The notes under the pieces: model-generated
What the model was told of the DNA's origin: nothing
Database searches by the model: none
Seen by the model: only the letters and a program-made list of their open reading frames with translations
Origin: Streptomyces sp. NBC_01224
Lineage (GTDB): Bacteria > Actinomycetota > Actinomycetes > Streptomycetales > Streptomycetaceae
NCBI RefSeq assembly: GCF_036002945.1
Contig: NZ_CP108529.1
Coordinates: forward strand, 8,241,001-8,305,000
Length of the DNA stretch: 64,000 nt
Reading direction: 5' to 3'
Shown: in pieces, positions 50,601 through 54,914 of the stretch
Layout of the letters: every line of letters begins with the position of its first letter
How positions within the stretch are numbered: position 1 is the first letter of the stretch
Position numbers and translations under genes: made by a program

Positions 50601-53480
50601 CGGCGCCGTTGGCACGGTCGGTACGGGGCGCGGCGGCGGTGCGATGCCGCCCGCGCCGTTGTACGGGAGGACTCCGTCGCCTTCGATACCCGTCGTTGTG
50701 CCGTCGGGCTCCAGCCCGTCGGCGCCCTCCTCCTCCAGGGCCGCGCGGTACTGCTCACGGAGCTCGTCGACCCGTGCGGGGCGGCCGAGGCCGTCGGGGT
50801 CGCCCTCCCGCAGCTTCGCCATCCGTGCCGCAAGGTCGGAGTCCGAGTCGTCGGAATTCTGCCGGTCCTTCAGCCGGTCCAGGCGCTCCTGGAGGCGATC
50901 GAGGTCGTTCGCGGTCCGGTTTACCGGCCCGGAGTCGTCGGACCGACCGGACGACCCCACGCCCGCGCCGTCGTCGGACATCCGCGGAAGATCGTTCCGC
51001 GGAACGTCGGGCAGGTCCGCCAGGAGCCGCTCCGCCTCCGGCGACAGCACCGTGCCCAGCGGGGTATCGGGTACGTCCGGGAGGCCGTCCAGAAGCGTGT
51101 TCACGTCCGTGAGCTCCTGTGTCACGTTCTCGTGTACCTGGTCCGGGGAGGGCAGCGTCTCGGGTACGTCAGGGAGGCTGTTCAGCAGGAGGTCCAGCTC
51201 CGACACGGAGTCCGGCGGGACGGGGGGATCGGGTGTGAGGGAGTTGGTGGTCGAGTGGCCGGAGTTGTTCGTCGTGTCGCTGTTGTTCGAGTTGTTGGTC
51301 TCGTTCGTGTTGTTCGTGAAGTTGCCGTCGTTCGTGAAGTTCGTGTCGTTCGAACTGGTGGCGAAGGAAGGGGCGGACGCCCCGGACACGTCGTACGGTG
51401 CGGTGTTCCCGTCGTCGTCGCTCGAGTACAGCGTCCGGCTGTCCGAGAAGTCGTCCGCGTCCAGGTAGTACAGGCTGTCGCCGTCCGAGGCGTTGTCGTC
51501 GCCGCTCCGCAGCGACACGTTGTCCGAACCGGAGTCCGAGGCCGAGTCGGTGAGCGTGCGGTTGTCGGCGTCGTTCCTCGGGCCGGAGCCGTCGCGCACC
51601 GTCGTGCTCGACTCGGTGTTCGGCCGGGGCGCGGTGGACGGTGGCGTGGGCGAGTCGGACGAGAAGACCGGGGGGCGCGGCGGCGGCGCGGCAGGGGGGC
51701 CCGAGACCGCGTGGTGCATGGCCTGGAAGCCGTGGGCCACTCCCCGGCCCATCACGCCGCCCGCCGCGCCCGCGGCCGCCGTCCAGCCGCTGACCGTGAA
51801 CTTGTGCTCGGGCCCGAAGATCAGGTTGTACATGCCCTCGGTGACCACGGCGTGGCCCGATTCGCCGGCTATCTCGCCGACGAAGTCACCGATCCGGAAG
51901 CCGAGGTTTCCTTCGATGTTCTTGCTGATGGTCTGTACGAAGGAGCCGGGCAGGTCGTGCGAGAGCGCACGCACTCCGTTCTCCCCAAGGTCCTTCACGT
52001 ACGGCTTGAGCGCGTCGTCCAGCGAATGGGTCAGACCCTGCCAGTCGGCCTTGCCGCCCCAGTTCTTGACCAGCGCCTCGCCGTAGTCGCGGCCCAGGTT
52101 CCTGGCGGTCTCATTGCCGAGGGAGTCCCCGAGGTTCTTCTCGAAGGCGTTCGCGAAGTCCTTGACGACTTCCCGACCGACCGCTCCGGCGGCCGCCCCC
52201 CTCGCCCCGTCCGCTCCCACATGATTCAGGGATTCGTTGGTCCGGCCCATGATGTTGCCCAGGCGCTCGCCGAGCTTGCGGGCGGACTCCTCGGAGATCG
52301 TCTGGCCTGCGGCGCCCGCTCCGGCCCTTCCGCTCGCTCCGGCCGCGCCGTCACCCGCGGCGCCCGCCCCCTTGCCCAGGCCCGCTCCTGCGGCACCCGC
52401 GCCCTTGCCCGCACCCGCACCCGCGCTGCCGGCGCCTTTTCCGGCGCCCGCCCCCGCAGCACCCGCGCCCTTGCCCGCGGCACCGGCTCCCGCACCGCCC
52501 GCGCCCTTGCCGAGGCCGCCCGCACCCGCGCCGCCCGCGCCCTTGCCGAGGCCGCCCGCACCCGCGCCGCCCGCGCCCTTGCCGAGGCCGCCGGCTCCCG
52601 CACCACCCGCGCCCTTGCCGAGACCGCCCGCACCCGCACCGCCCGCACCCTTGCCGAGACCGCCCGCGGCCTTGCCCGCACCGGCTGCGGCACCGCCCGC
52701 TCCCTTGCCGCCCCCCGCCAGCCCTTTGCCCAGCACGTTCCCCGCGTCATTGCCGAGGATCTTGCCCAGCCCCTTGCCGGTCATGTTGCCGAGCAGCTTG
52801 CCGAGCCCGCCGCCCAGCAGTGCGAACGGCCCGCCGAGCGCACCGCCGATGGCGGCGAACTTCGCGGCGTCCGCGGTGAAGTTCTTGTTCCACTCCGTAC
52901 GGTCGCCGCGGCCCATCTGGGTGAGCTGGAGGATGGAGTCGAGCAGCAGGCCGCCGACGAGGCCGGTGATGGTCTGCATGATGATCTGGGCCAGCAGGAA
53001 CTTGAGGATCAGCACCGCCATGGAACGGAACGCGGCGATCGCGGCGGCCGCCCAGATCTCGGACAGCCCGGCGGTCACCGGCATCAGGGCCTGGGCCAGG
53101 GCTATCTGCACGACGAGCAGGGCCAGTTGGCCGAAGATCATCCACTTGGTGTACTCGATGTCGGCAGCGGTCGTGTGGGCGTTCTTCGACAGCTTGATGG
53201 CATCCTCGTAGGCCCGTTCGAGGATGCTCTCGTTGCCGTTCGTCCTCTCGACGAACTGCCGGGCGTACGTCACGAACCGCGTCGCGGTCTCGCCCTCGAA
53301 GTCCTCGTCGACGCGGCCGACGACCTGCCGCAGAAGCTCCTCCACCTCACGGAACTTCTCGGCCATCTGGCGATACTCGTCACTGACCACCCGCAGGGTG
53401 TCCTCGTTCGCCTGCGGGAAGGGCATGCCGGTCAGAGTCTTGAGGAGGGTCGCCCACCCCTCGGAAACCTCAATCGCCAT
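35607..53480 (-). CDS. giant T7SS-linked multi-domain toxin (TcdA/B-like GTs, caspase-like modules, Zn protease)
   Basis: 5,957 residues. Order: helical N-terminus with hydrophobic hairpin (1-200, WXG100-like toxin type); Gly/Ala/Lys repeats (263-385); acidic Ser/Asn-rich part (640-800); Arg/Glu coiled coil (900-1600); SDDASDLK and KTDES repeats (1700-2020); large unassigned beta-rich region (2020-3480); coiled coils (3560-3850); OTU-like region (3940-4115); glycosyltransferase 1 (4188-4477: VPKELNFIWLGG, SDIARYALL, DVD at 4307-4309); caspase-like module (His4652 in DAHGS, Cys4697 in VACDTA); glycosyltransferase 2 (4846-5135), identical in DNA; second caspase-like module (His5311, Cys5356); zinc protease HELGH (5853-5857, Glu 5906 or 5910). 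Preceded by seven T7SS-associated genes. I infer export by T7SS and self-processing. Target unknown. The frame end is probably created by a frameshift. Confidence 0.85.
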   Translation of the reverse strand: MAIEVSEGWATLLKTLTGMPFPQANEDTLRVVSDEYRQMAEKFREVEELLRQVVGRVDEDFEGETATRFVTYARQFVERTNGNESILERAYEDAIKLSKNAHTTAADIEYTKWMIFGQLALLVVQIALAQALMPVTAGLSEIWAAAAIAAFRSMAVLILKFLLAQIIMQTITGLVGGLLLDSILQLTQMGRGDRTEWNKNFTADAAKFAAIGGALGGPFALLGGGLGKLLGNMTGKGLGKILGNDAGNVLGKGLAGGGKGAGGAAAGAGKAAGGLGKGAGGAGAGGLGKGAGGAGAGGLGKGAGGAGAGGLGKGAGGAGAGGLGKGAGGAGAGAAGKGAGAAGAGAGKGAGSAGAGAGKGAGAAGAGLGKGAGAAGDGAAGASGRAGAGAAGQTISEESARKLGERLGNIMGRTNESLNHVGADGARGAAAGAVGREVVKDFANAFEKNLGDSLGNETARNLGRDYGEALVKNWGGKADWQGLTHSLDDALKPYVKDLGENGVRALSHDLPGSFVQTISKNIEGNLGFRIGDFVGEIAGESGHAVVTEGMYNLIFGPEHKFTVSGWTAAAGAAGGVMGRGVAHGFQAMHHAVSGPPAAPPPRPPVFSSDSPTPPSTAPRPNTESSTTVRDGSGPRNDADNRTLTDSASDSGSDNVSLRSGDDNASDGDSLYYLDADDFSDSRTLYSSDDDGNTAPYDVSGASAPSFATSSNDTNFTNDGNFTNNTNETNNSNNSDTTNNSGHSTTNSLTPDPPVPPDSVSELDLLLNSLPDVPETLPSPDQVHENVTQELTDVNTLLDGLPDVPDTPLGTVLSPEAERLLADLPDVPRNDLPRMSDDGAGVGSSGRSDDSGPVNRTANDLDRLQERLDRLKDRQNSDDSDSDLAARMAKLREGDPDGLGRPARVDELREQYRAALEEEGADGLEPDGTTTGIEGDGVLPYNGAGGIAPPPRPVPTVPTAPGAGTAPGGPRQQTPTVPSPDGLDVVLPDVPQNEPGAQPLTGDEPDLVFPDVPKAPPGTEPPAGNRPDTERTESDGKGPATEDSPNPLRTESQDELPFRDDFDVHNDGDVDALIARLDELGSLTDDPVNRLEQLPDVPEGLTPTEQRRLTKDVERETDALLTDARRVGVDKETRQRLSERIRDDVGAGRHADAADGLRELGDLVAEHGLGERLQQFRRHMDGGYEARAAQLGMRRTEWLRHALDIEQSALANDPRRTTHLLDDFENRLGTLGSELSARADSTPEALRKQLADNRRADAAEAGMDRERFLEWEDRREQAATPEDLRRVQADYDAELETSRRLATLRDLGASERELATWKNRFEGPGRGSDLDAQYERRTVTLGREAELASFRARLDALREGGHQQEPSEPLPPPQDGDGGPGRDRTEDSRAENDRILEERLDRLREGGDDAGMSREERQQWEDRRANAEGDTARRAIEREQLDRMAQLERDRRLKAISDGDPEGAERGTERRAAWQNRLDEAAGDPQAIDRVLDSYDAETAELRREGQERLEQELRAPDRLRDLDRRIDRSLDKLPEEVREQAAHDARTLVERLRNLVTTGNEPGTPKVDDAVSEKRTDVQDTDLTDTSGPSDTGPSATVRNPVSRTNVDEGAGNSAKIPRPADSERDRRAPVQPGEQLMEAPRHLDDASESGGKDGDSLHSRERDDLPSPNARRVRTQTEDDTQSLTDTRTTSESEPNNDVDLKSDDASDLKSDDASDLKSDDASDLKSDDDADSVASAPKDSDIPVKENEEPPGGPGGDGSSPAGSSGAQQHTARDKALNALSADEYEQRMYRVRRDRPDLTTEEARRDEVFRRIENPGVKVEKAAFAPPLLSDNVGPLPQEQSSEFVTFDDNAMLPKSMKGHGHGRITIRGADVLAESVARRWSLRPDGLDELKRVLVQSPHTLLSPRTFILPTMDGGHREISISMESYGNWRRHAEPSALAAVDDGTESVLHKDGNGNEGSSTTSKTEGPKAEGSKTDESKTEGSRTGASKTDESKTDASKTDKSETDESKKDASKTAEAKATDAPVKIETELRTRPGATETKTLGTSRAFGVAVPLGPSAGTVGAFGSVSLSARRMEASYTYTQESRAQSSVTAVGKDGSHLHVSDLHIVVESSRVWDKKGRELSPDQQQPGTAAQRRYRIQDGVTWRVPDSVTDPAIPDRLPTAFEFAPGARPHLLAPLSVTTQTRLLDWALANFPEATPGSFLRHQLADLFGEESLRTMIAQSSGETVVSAPLFAGLGNRSLGSVGLRLIPVDATLLQASDKTEVKKADAQRSTATTEKKNTQGAGVGISAGPQFALLQPAGTLSLQIGGSAALTTQRAESSYSGNTAESVRTLNSRGHSGLYDVRFRIELRRQGGAWESPEPAARTAQANRNGPNEEGAFLTATVQLPRADARRLAGWDDGTAPVPDAEVPPAPAYLSPSNPATFGLHAVLDLAATRESETVPPQVSLTDELVDRIQAGLHRAYPDLVLRPRPDTVVDGDRNGGGGDRKYNTAVRNTHLLRQALSRTVLEGSLDRLTSTGLRIQLEQLDSVSKRYVVLTVRAEATNRQFAGVHHDLGLANNVLSTRRADSATTRTHGWSVGVDVGLTGIERFGGTGSIGYRYGRQTAYGMTYGPTLTPDGGITSSGSQHLWSYDLAFTAEATSFTRPRQIARTMTGELLSTRWFVKQAAGSVDVLATGQGDGQTAPAPVTGRVTLAVPASLSVPSTLPLNRPETVTAPVSVPMDPALAELLSSGKPVSTDDWTPHALFGGLHSVQSVTSPEVVVHHLKELLASVSGNSWIYGTDGTPASGALAEAFTTGRNEADFSDAAQTGKHVSDLFGRTAVTDITASVSAWPQVRGTRVLAVVDSSDLALSNIGSGTSGAGHSVAHVRSHAISSLLAFRAKHTDAFQTSGTYGLTASPYQRTSTATSAETFSANPAHTVQYTGPMVLVGADVAWHLAARSQPSGLLQAPMELMRGRPPQGRVVEIPDGLLVWMPLAEARKAGLFDDGLTAPPPQQLFTAVAAAAHATLTVGRIDMSEAVSRFMGTLMEDLPQHKSWLGPKSLLADQLGGLARQMTTLSPSGIRALQTGMENGGTSLRLARNKIGPARDASLTVTLERSGFTPGALRHDVKPTITRPTSTAETVTEKLARGYEAGYRLGEVPTIWDRPGLRSGGFTLDDRVGSTRSSSLAHAVTDAVSAQVAFEGPVVTGRTTFSVTFTLELPDGTVVPRTYTVGETEVVLPLSLARPQTTEQQTTEAPTTEPQKTETQKTEPKKTEPLAARTPRDAARPMLLPPDQQQAVALRERNAAGRKLFATGPESVVVTTVGGITALRDAAAYAVDLAVKGRGATTDAATEMPTNSNGRYVRKTVLTRPGTAAGEVLKGGISTDVLSAYLPQMIRDSLTVTLHDTTSAIGGTDATLKISADVDLSRARLLAVDPGAGLGGSRRTMDNDTYTGDTTESHMPSMTAGPAFQTQPLVQATATVPGWTDSDAAGGAADRRTSALTTLKPFAGGAVLIQAPLHVLQTAKASHRIADLPVVPSLLRPGTRPPVTVEHTVQDGVTMWVSFDVAREHKLLPPEVEAAADTVKEQTKKYTKAATKAETAERRLRALDSEVTSLHTELRRLLETPAPTGTDVTAARERLATARSRYAEAQQDLANHRRGLATAEQHLAAASEAAWNAVDHYTITGTRPSGTPPVAWSEPAAAAATEQAPATVAGYPPLTEALEGPVSLESAVSHEGPAADLTGPPRLVTREDVLARTEVWLDDAGPLSDTDAVRREQIKAAGWAQRLRTADAAYRSSLEAVLAARSPLRAAELREARARKATERAETEGRLDAVDAELKNARSVYDRAVAQLTADYRELALVQTNFEAVDISTRGVLEPHAEGGAPRVVTPWHPAPEPEGYVRPADATSAPDPYIAQGEDTEGRPVALKAPDGRVLHLVEPPSTGPAHLDLGTSFHRSLLDAVGQAHPGLLAELGLHASGRSLSAADVEHLRQRLADRLMADRDELAEYLAIDPQERFTAQELADAGIALSAAQAAEHVDSRGRLPDTVAAGLTPDQRLELARTTLLRSGDVQIGDRKDVGWNHSAGDLAGLLAARVLGVPVTVVLSDLNHLTFAAPGTDTAGNTRSGVVLHLADDRYRPAVPLVTDDLLLNADSEITQQPADTVLSESTATASAGDAPPAGPIHYLGAGPGPLAVVPKELNFIWLGGELTDGALANLRTWAAKAEEAQWKLTIWTDEGGRRNNKEFLKGLVDSGTVHQGRVEDLFKKDKSSGGEKLPSKVSKLYDAARKENSFAMASDIARYALLHKHGGVYLDVDLGPGEVVLRPEGVTMSKSDDTLPMFGPMLRDPNSVRRLLGLEENAPVTADRIHQAAEVAYREGRFGNQFIVTHPRSRFMKQVLDNLPDINNKDAYAKGVLELAIKSKNVGASTGPIFLLRQFNEHIKSLDTTQAPNIRFGPPAEFRVRAAEWADWTRLDWLTDESENQEAPQSTSAPARRRTLANRLGDTVRTVKGSIRWGSGRSNSSTALLPNNGTLLSGLAPAPQRLEQGSGTPKDELVGNDGRKVSFEQARQSLRTIRDATGEVIGYASHSDRDWAPRNDFYTKYRADETSFKVYRTTDDGKFVPVAEENASPNTVPWHTGTNTPAGQRTPNPVFFDAHGSQDGVKLHIGGDLPLEVDGAQFARFMETLTDPDQPPAPVVLVACDTASVRSTDGGSVLSDAARAVPGRRWYAPDVAVGHVGPPAGAAAGGATGVLALLQDRATGRQGQWVTANQPTELETLLTRQKRQTHQDTDDGTKLPDSQGPGLLLNADSEITQQPADTVLSESTATASAGDAPPAGPIHYLGAGPGPLAVVPKELNFIWLGGELTDGALANLRTWAAKAEEAQWKLTIWTDEGGRRNNKEFLKGLVDSGTVHQGRVEDLFKKDKSSGGEKLPSKVSKLYDAARKENSFAMASDIARYALLHKHGGVYLDVDLGPGEVVLRPEGVTMSKSDDTLPMFGPMLRDPNSVRRLLGLEENAPVTADRIHQAAEVAYREGRFGNQFIVTHPRSRFMKQVLDNLPDINNKDAYAKGVLELAIKSKNVGASTGPIFLLRQFNEHIKSLDTTQAPNIRFGPPAEFRVRAAEWADWTRLDWLTDESENQEAPQSTSAPARRRTLANRLGDTVRTVKGSIRWGSGRSNSSTALLPNNGTLLSGLAPAPQRLEQGSGTPKDELVGNDGRKVSFEQARQSLRTIRDATGEVIGYASHSDRDWAPRNDFYTKYRADEVLFAHYRATEEGGVVLDTDSDTDSPAGEVPWQAAPARDAKEAVRPLFFDAHGTENGIELHVVGEKPLVVDGARFARFMETLRDPAQPPAPVVLVACETAKIRSGDGGSVVTDAARAIPGRLWYAPDTEVGHARPSNGSDGVTGVLGLLADPVAQHRGAWIVAGESLETGPAFVPDPRGEPVPHTATLSDVIFETLNFASQKSAEQVMPDDLAAVGGDGRPSPSGRPPTGGGSTSGALPTDSRGVGDSEIIDSWRALSTLPRARRSNALRRIDTTVHEWANGGRKLPGAHDANQRQLDAILDAVEAWKSGKNGPSDRSGAVDRLTAHVRSERDDLHQRIAERAHQAQLLDRYARIHPDVSDFAGRRLPDRVDPANNTTHNIFTGDRTHHGALSDDALDAADELSRQQLAAKRDQAAAGGVTVDAGVSADRVRELMDSARNDLTRSTLYPELNSYLDRANQAEALDTGSHLGNLTPVVEDVHGTQVTVHGDPTDSLRDARIDNFRKAVITVQEAGFHVPDVELHLPKYGRFLEVHNDLIAERSGGRLQRAEYLAPNAVIASPDVVGNPLTNKLADKRYRYLSTELDPSGVGTMVHELGHFLHYANARAQYHDLAFTQFAGRSGQDGDAVPHQALALGVSVYAAGNPREFVAEVFTGLVYGKPFSPEVMRMYHGLGGPTPTPRTDVRSPSARSTKPPGDS
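37701..39084 (-). repeat. 1,384-bp direct repeat, copy A (GT2 module)
   Basis: Identical, as far as I can read, to 39675-41058; offset 1,974 bp (658 codons, so frame is kept). It covers the spacer, the whole glycosyltransferase domain and the opening of the caspase-like module. Flanks diverge sharply at both edges. Confidence 0.9.
39675..41058 (-). repeat. 1,384-bp direct repeat, copy B (GT1 module)
   Basis: Partner of copy A. Between the copies lie 590 bp encoding the body of the first caspase-like module and a linker, which differ from those after copy A. This implies a recent duplication or gene conversion of the glycosyltransferase part only. Confidence 0.9.
48295..48380 (-). repeat. 24-bp in-frame repeats (SDDASDLK)
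   Basis: Three and a half near-identical 24-bp units encode acidic SDDASDLK repeats in a linker of the giant toxin. Confidence 0.75.
52501..52680 (-). repeat. 36-bp in-frame tandem repeats (GLGKGAGGAGAG)
   Basis: Five units of 36 bp encode 12-residue Gly/Ala/Lys repeats in the giant toxin; degenerate units extend to about 52330. The basic, flexible repeat follows the hydrophobic N-terminal segment. Confidence 0.85.
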
Positions 53481-53513
53481 TGTGTGGTGCCGCGTCTTCG
53501 CAGTTCGGCCGGC

Positions 53514-53825
53514 TCAGCCGGCGGCAATGTGGTTGGCGTCGTCCTCGGCGTCGTTCAGGATGACCGAGGCGTTGTTGCCGCTGATGCCGACCATTTCGAG
53601 CAGGTCGGAGAGGCCTTCGAGGCCGTAGGTGAGCCCCTTGCCCGTCGAGTCGACGAACTTGTGGTACTCCTTCGCGTACACATCGTCCCGGCCGCCCGCC
53701 GTCCTGTTCTCCAGGTTGATGTGGTCGTTGAGGACGCCCAGTTCACCGACGATCCTTGAGATGGCGCCGAACTGGGTGAACCGTCGCGGGAGATCCCCCG
53801 GAACGCTCAGGGTTCCGTCAGCCAT
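53514..53825 (-). CDS. 103-residue T7SS-associated protein (WXG100-like size)
   Basis: A small helical protein (FTQFGAISRIVGELGVLND, YHKFVDSTGKGLTYGLEGLSD, NASVILNDAEDDAN) immediately upstream of the giant gene. It has the length and helical character of Esx partners but no WxG. GAGGAGGA precedes the ATG at 53825, which overlaps the end of the YbaB-like gene by 8 bases. I infer a dedicated chaperone or co-secretion partner of the giant toxin. Confidence 0.7.
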   Translation of the reverse strand: MADGTLSVPGDLPRRFTQFGAISRIVGELGVLNDHINLENRTAGGRDDVYAKEYHKFVDSTGKGLTYGLEGLSDLLEMVGISGNNASVILNDAEDDANHIAAG

Positions 53826-54276
53826 AGAACTCGTCCTCCTCGCCACGGTTCGCGGACGGCTTGCGCCCGCCGCCCAGCACCGTCTCCGTCAGCCCCTCCG
53901 GCTGCATCGCGCGCAGCGGAGCGAGCAGATCGTCCAGCTCGCCACCGCCGAAGAGTCCGCTCGCCAGCTCCTCCTGACTGCCCATCAATGGCCGGACCGA
54001 GCCGCTGACCTTGGAGTTCATCTCCGTACGTGCCGCGTTGACGGTGGTCTTCAGTACCTCGGCGAGCTGGGCCCCCGGCATCGTGCGGTAGCCCTCGGTG
54101 TGGAATTTGAAGGAGAGGATCTCGCCGTGGGCGTTGACCGAGGCGGTCACCATCCGGTCCTTGGAGGTCGCCGAGGCGGATGCCCTGGCCAGTTCCTCCT
54201 GGACCTGCTGGATCTTCTTCGTCTGTTCCGCGAGGCCGGCCATGGCCTCCGCGAGCTGTTCCTGGAACGACACCAT
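53818..54276 (-). CDS. YbaB/EbfC-like protein in T7SS operon
   Basis: A 152-residue protein whose first about 100 residues fit the YbaB/EbfC fold (FQEQLAEAMAGLAEQTKKI... VTASVNAHGEILSFKFH... TVNAARTEM). The C-terminal extension is Gly/Asp-rich. Classical YbaB binds DNA as a dimer; ESX loci also carry YbaB-like proteins (EspL-type) that stabilise secreted substrates, and the position here favours that role. Its ATG shares one base with the preceding stop (TGATG). Confidence 0.8.
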   Translation of the reverse strand: MVSFQEQLAEAMAGLAEQTKKIQQVQEELARASASATSKDRMVTASVNAHGEILSFKFHTEGYRTMPGAQLAEVLKTTVNAARTEMNSKVSGSVRPLMGSQEELASGLFGGGELDDLLAPLRAMQPEGLTETVLGGGRKPSANRGEEDEFYG

Positions 54277-54914
54277 CAGTACTGCTCCTTCTTGCCTTCC
54301 GCCGCCGCTTCCAGCACGTCGACCGCGCGGGACAAGTCGTCCGCGGACAGCCGCAGAGCGACGGGGCCCGTCGGGTTGAGGTACAGGTCCTGGCCTTCGG
54401 GTACGAGTGCGAACGCCTCGGAGACGGGCAGCACCCGATGGGCGAGCGCGCCCGCCCGCTCCAGATGGGCGGGCGCGGTGAACACCGGCACCACCGGGTC
54501 GCCGTCCGGGGTACAGGCGCTGACCGCGCCACCACCGGGAGCGGTCAGCACGGCCAGTTCGGCCGTGACCACGGCCATGGCGACGCCCTCGACCGGGCCG
54601 TAGCCGGTTGCCGCGAGCTGCATGGCGGCATCCACGTCGTCGGTCGGTTCGGGCCAGCCGAGCATGCCGGGAGACGGCCGGTACTCGTCGTTCCGCTGCC
54701 ATTCGACGATCTCGCCGTCGGCGTCGGAGCGCCACTGCCCGATCACTGCCCACAGCGGCGGTTCGCCTTCTCCGCTCCACGCGGGGTCCACCGTGCCGAA
54801 CCAGTGCTCGGGTGCGGTGCGCGCAGCCGCGCGGATGTCGTCGGGCACCGGCGGCATGGCGGGATTCTCGCTCCCGGTGGCTATCCCGCCCGCTTCTGCA
54901 CCTGCGGAACTCAT
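54276..54914 (-). CDS. type VII secretion system-associated protein
   Basis: A 212-residue soluble protein with the conserved opening PPVPDDIRAAARTAPEHWFG, VDPAWSGEGEPPLWAVIGQW and YRPSPGMLGWPEPTD of a family found in Streptomyces T7SS toxin loci. The C-terminal half resembles SseB-type domains (VPVFTAPAHL... LNPTGPVALRLS). ATG at 54914 overlaps the upstream stop (ATGA). Probable cytoplasmic adaptor; mechanism unknown. Confidence 0.78.
   Translation of the reverse strand: MSSAGAEAGGIATGSENPAMPPVPDDIRAAARTAPEHWFGTVDPAWSGEGEPPLWAVIGQWRSDADGEIVEWQRNDEYRPSPGMLGWPEPTDDVDAAMQLAATGYGPVEGVAMAVVTAELAVLTAPGGGAVSACTPDGDPVVPVFTAPAHLERAGALAHRVLPVSEAFALVPEGQDLYLNPTGPVALRLSADDLSRAVDVLEAAAEGKKEQY

Noticed and set aside
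52330..52700. Regular short repeats considered as a CRISPR array
   Set aside because: The 36-bp units are contiguous with no unique spacers and encode an in-frame protein repeat.
42300..53759. Very long plus-strand frames opposite the giant toxin gene (for example 1,362 and 1,751 codons)
   Set aside because: They are composed of Arg/Gly/Val/Pro-rich antisense sequence without domains; the minus-strand frame has clear motifs. They arise from high G+C third positions.
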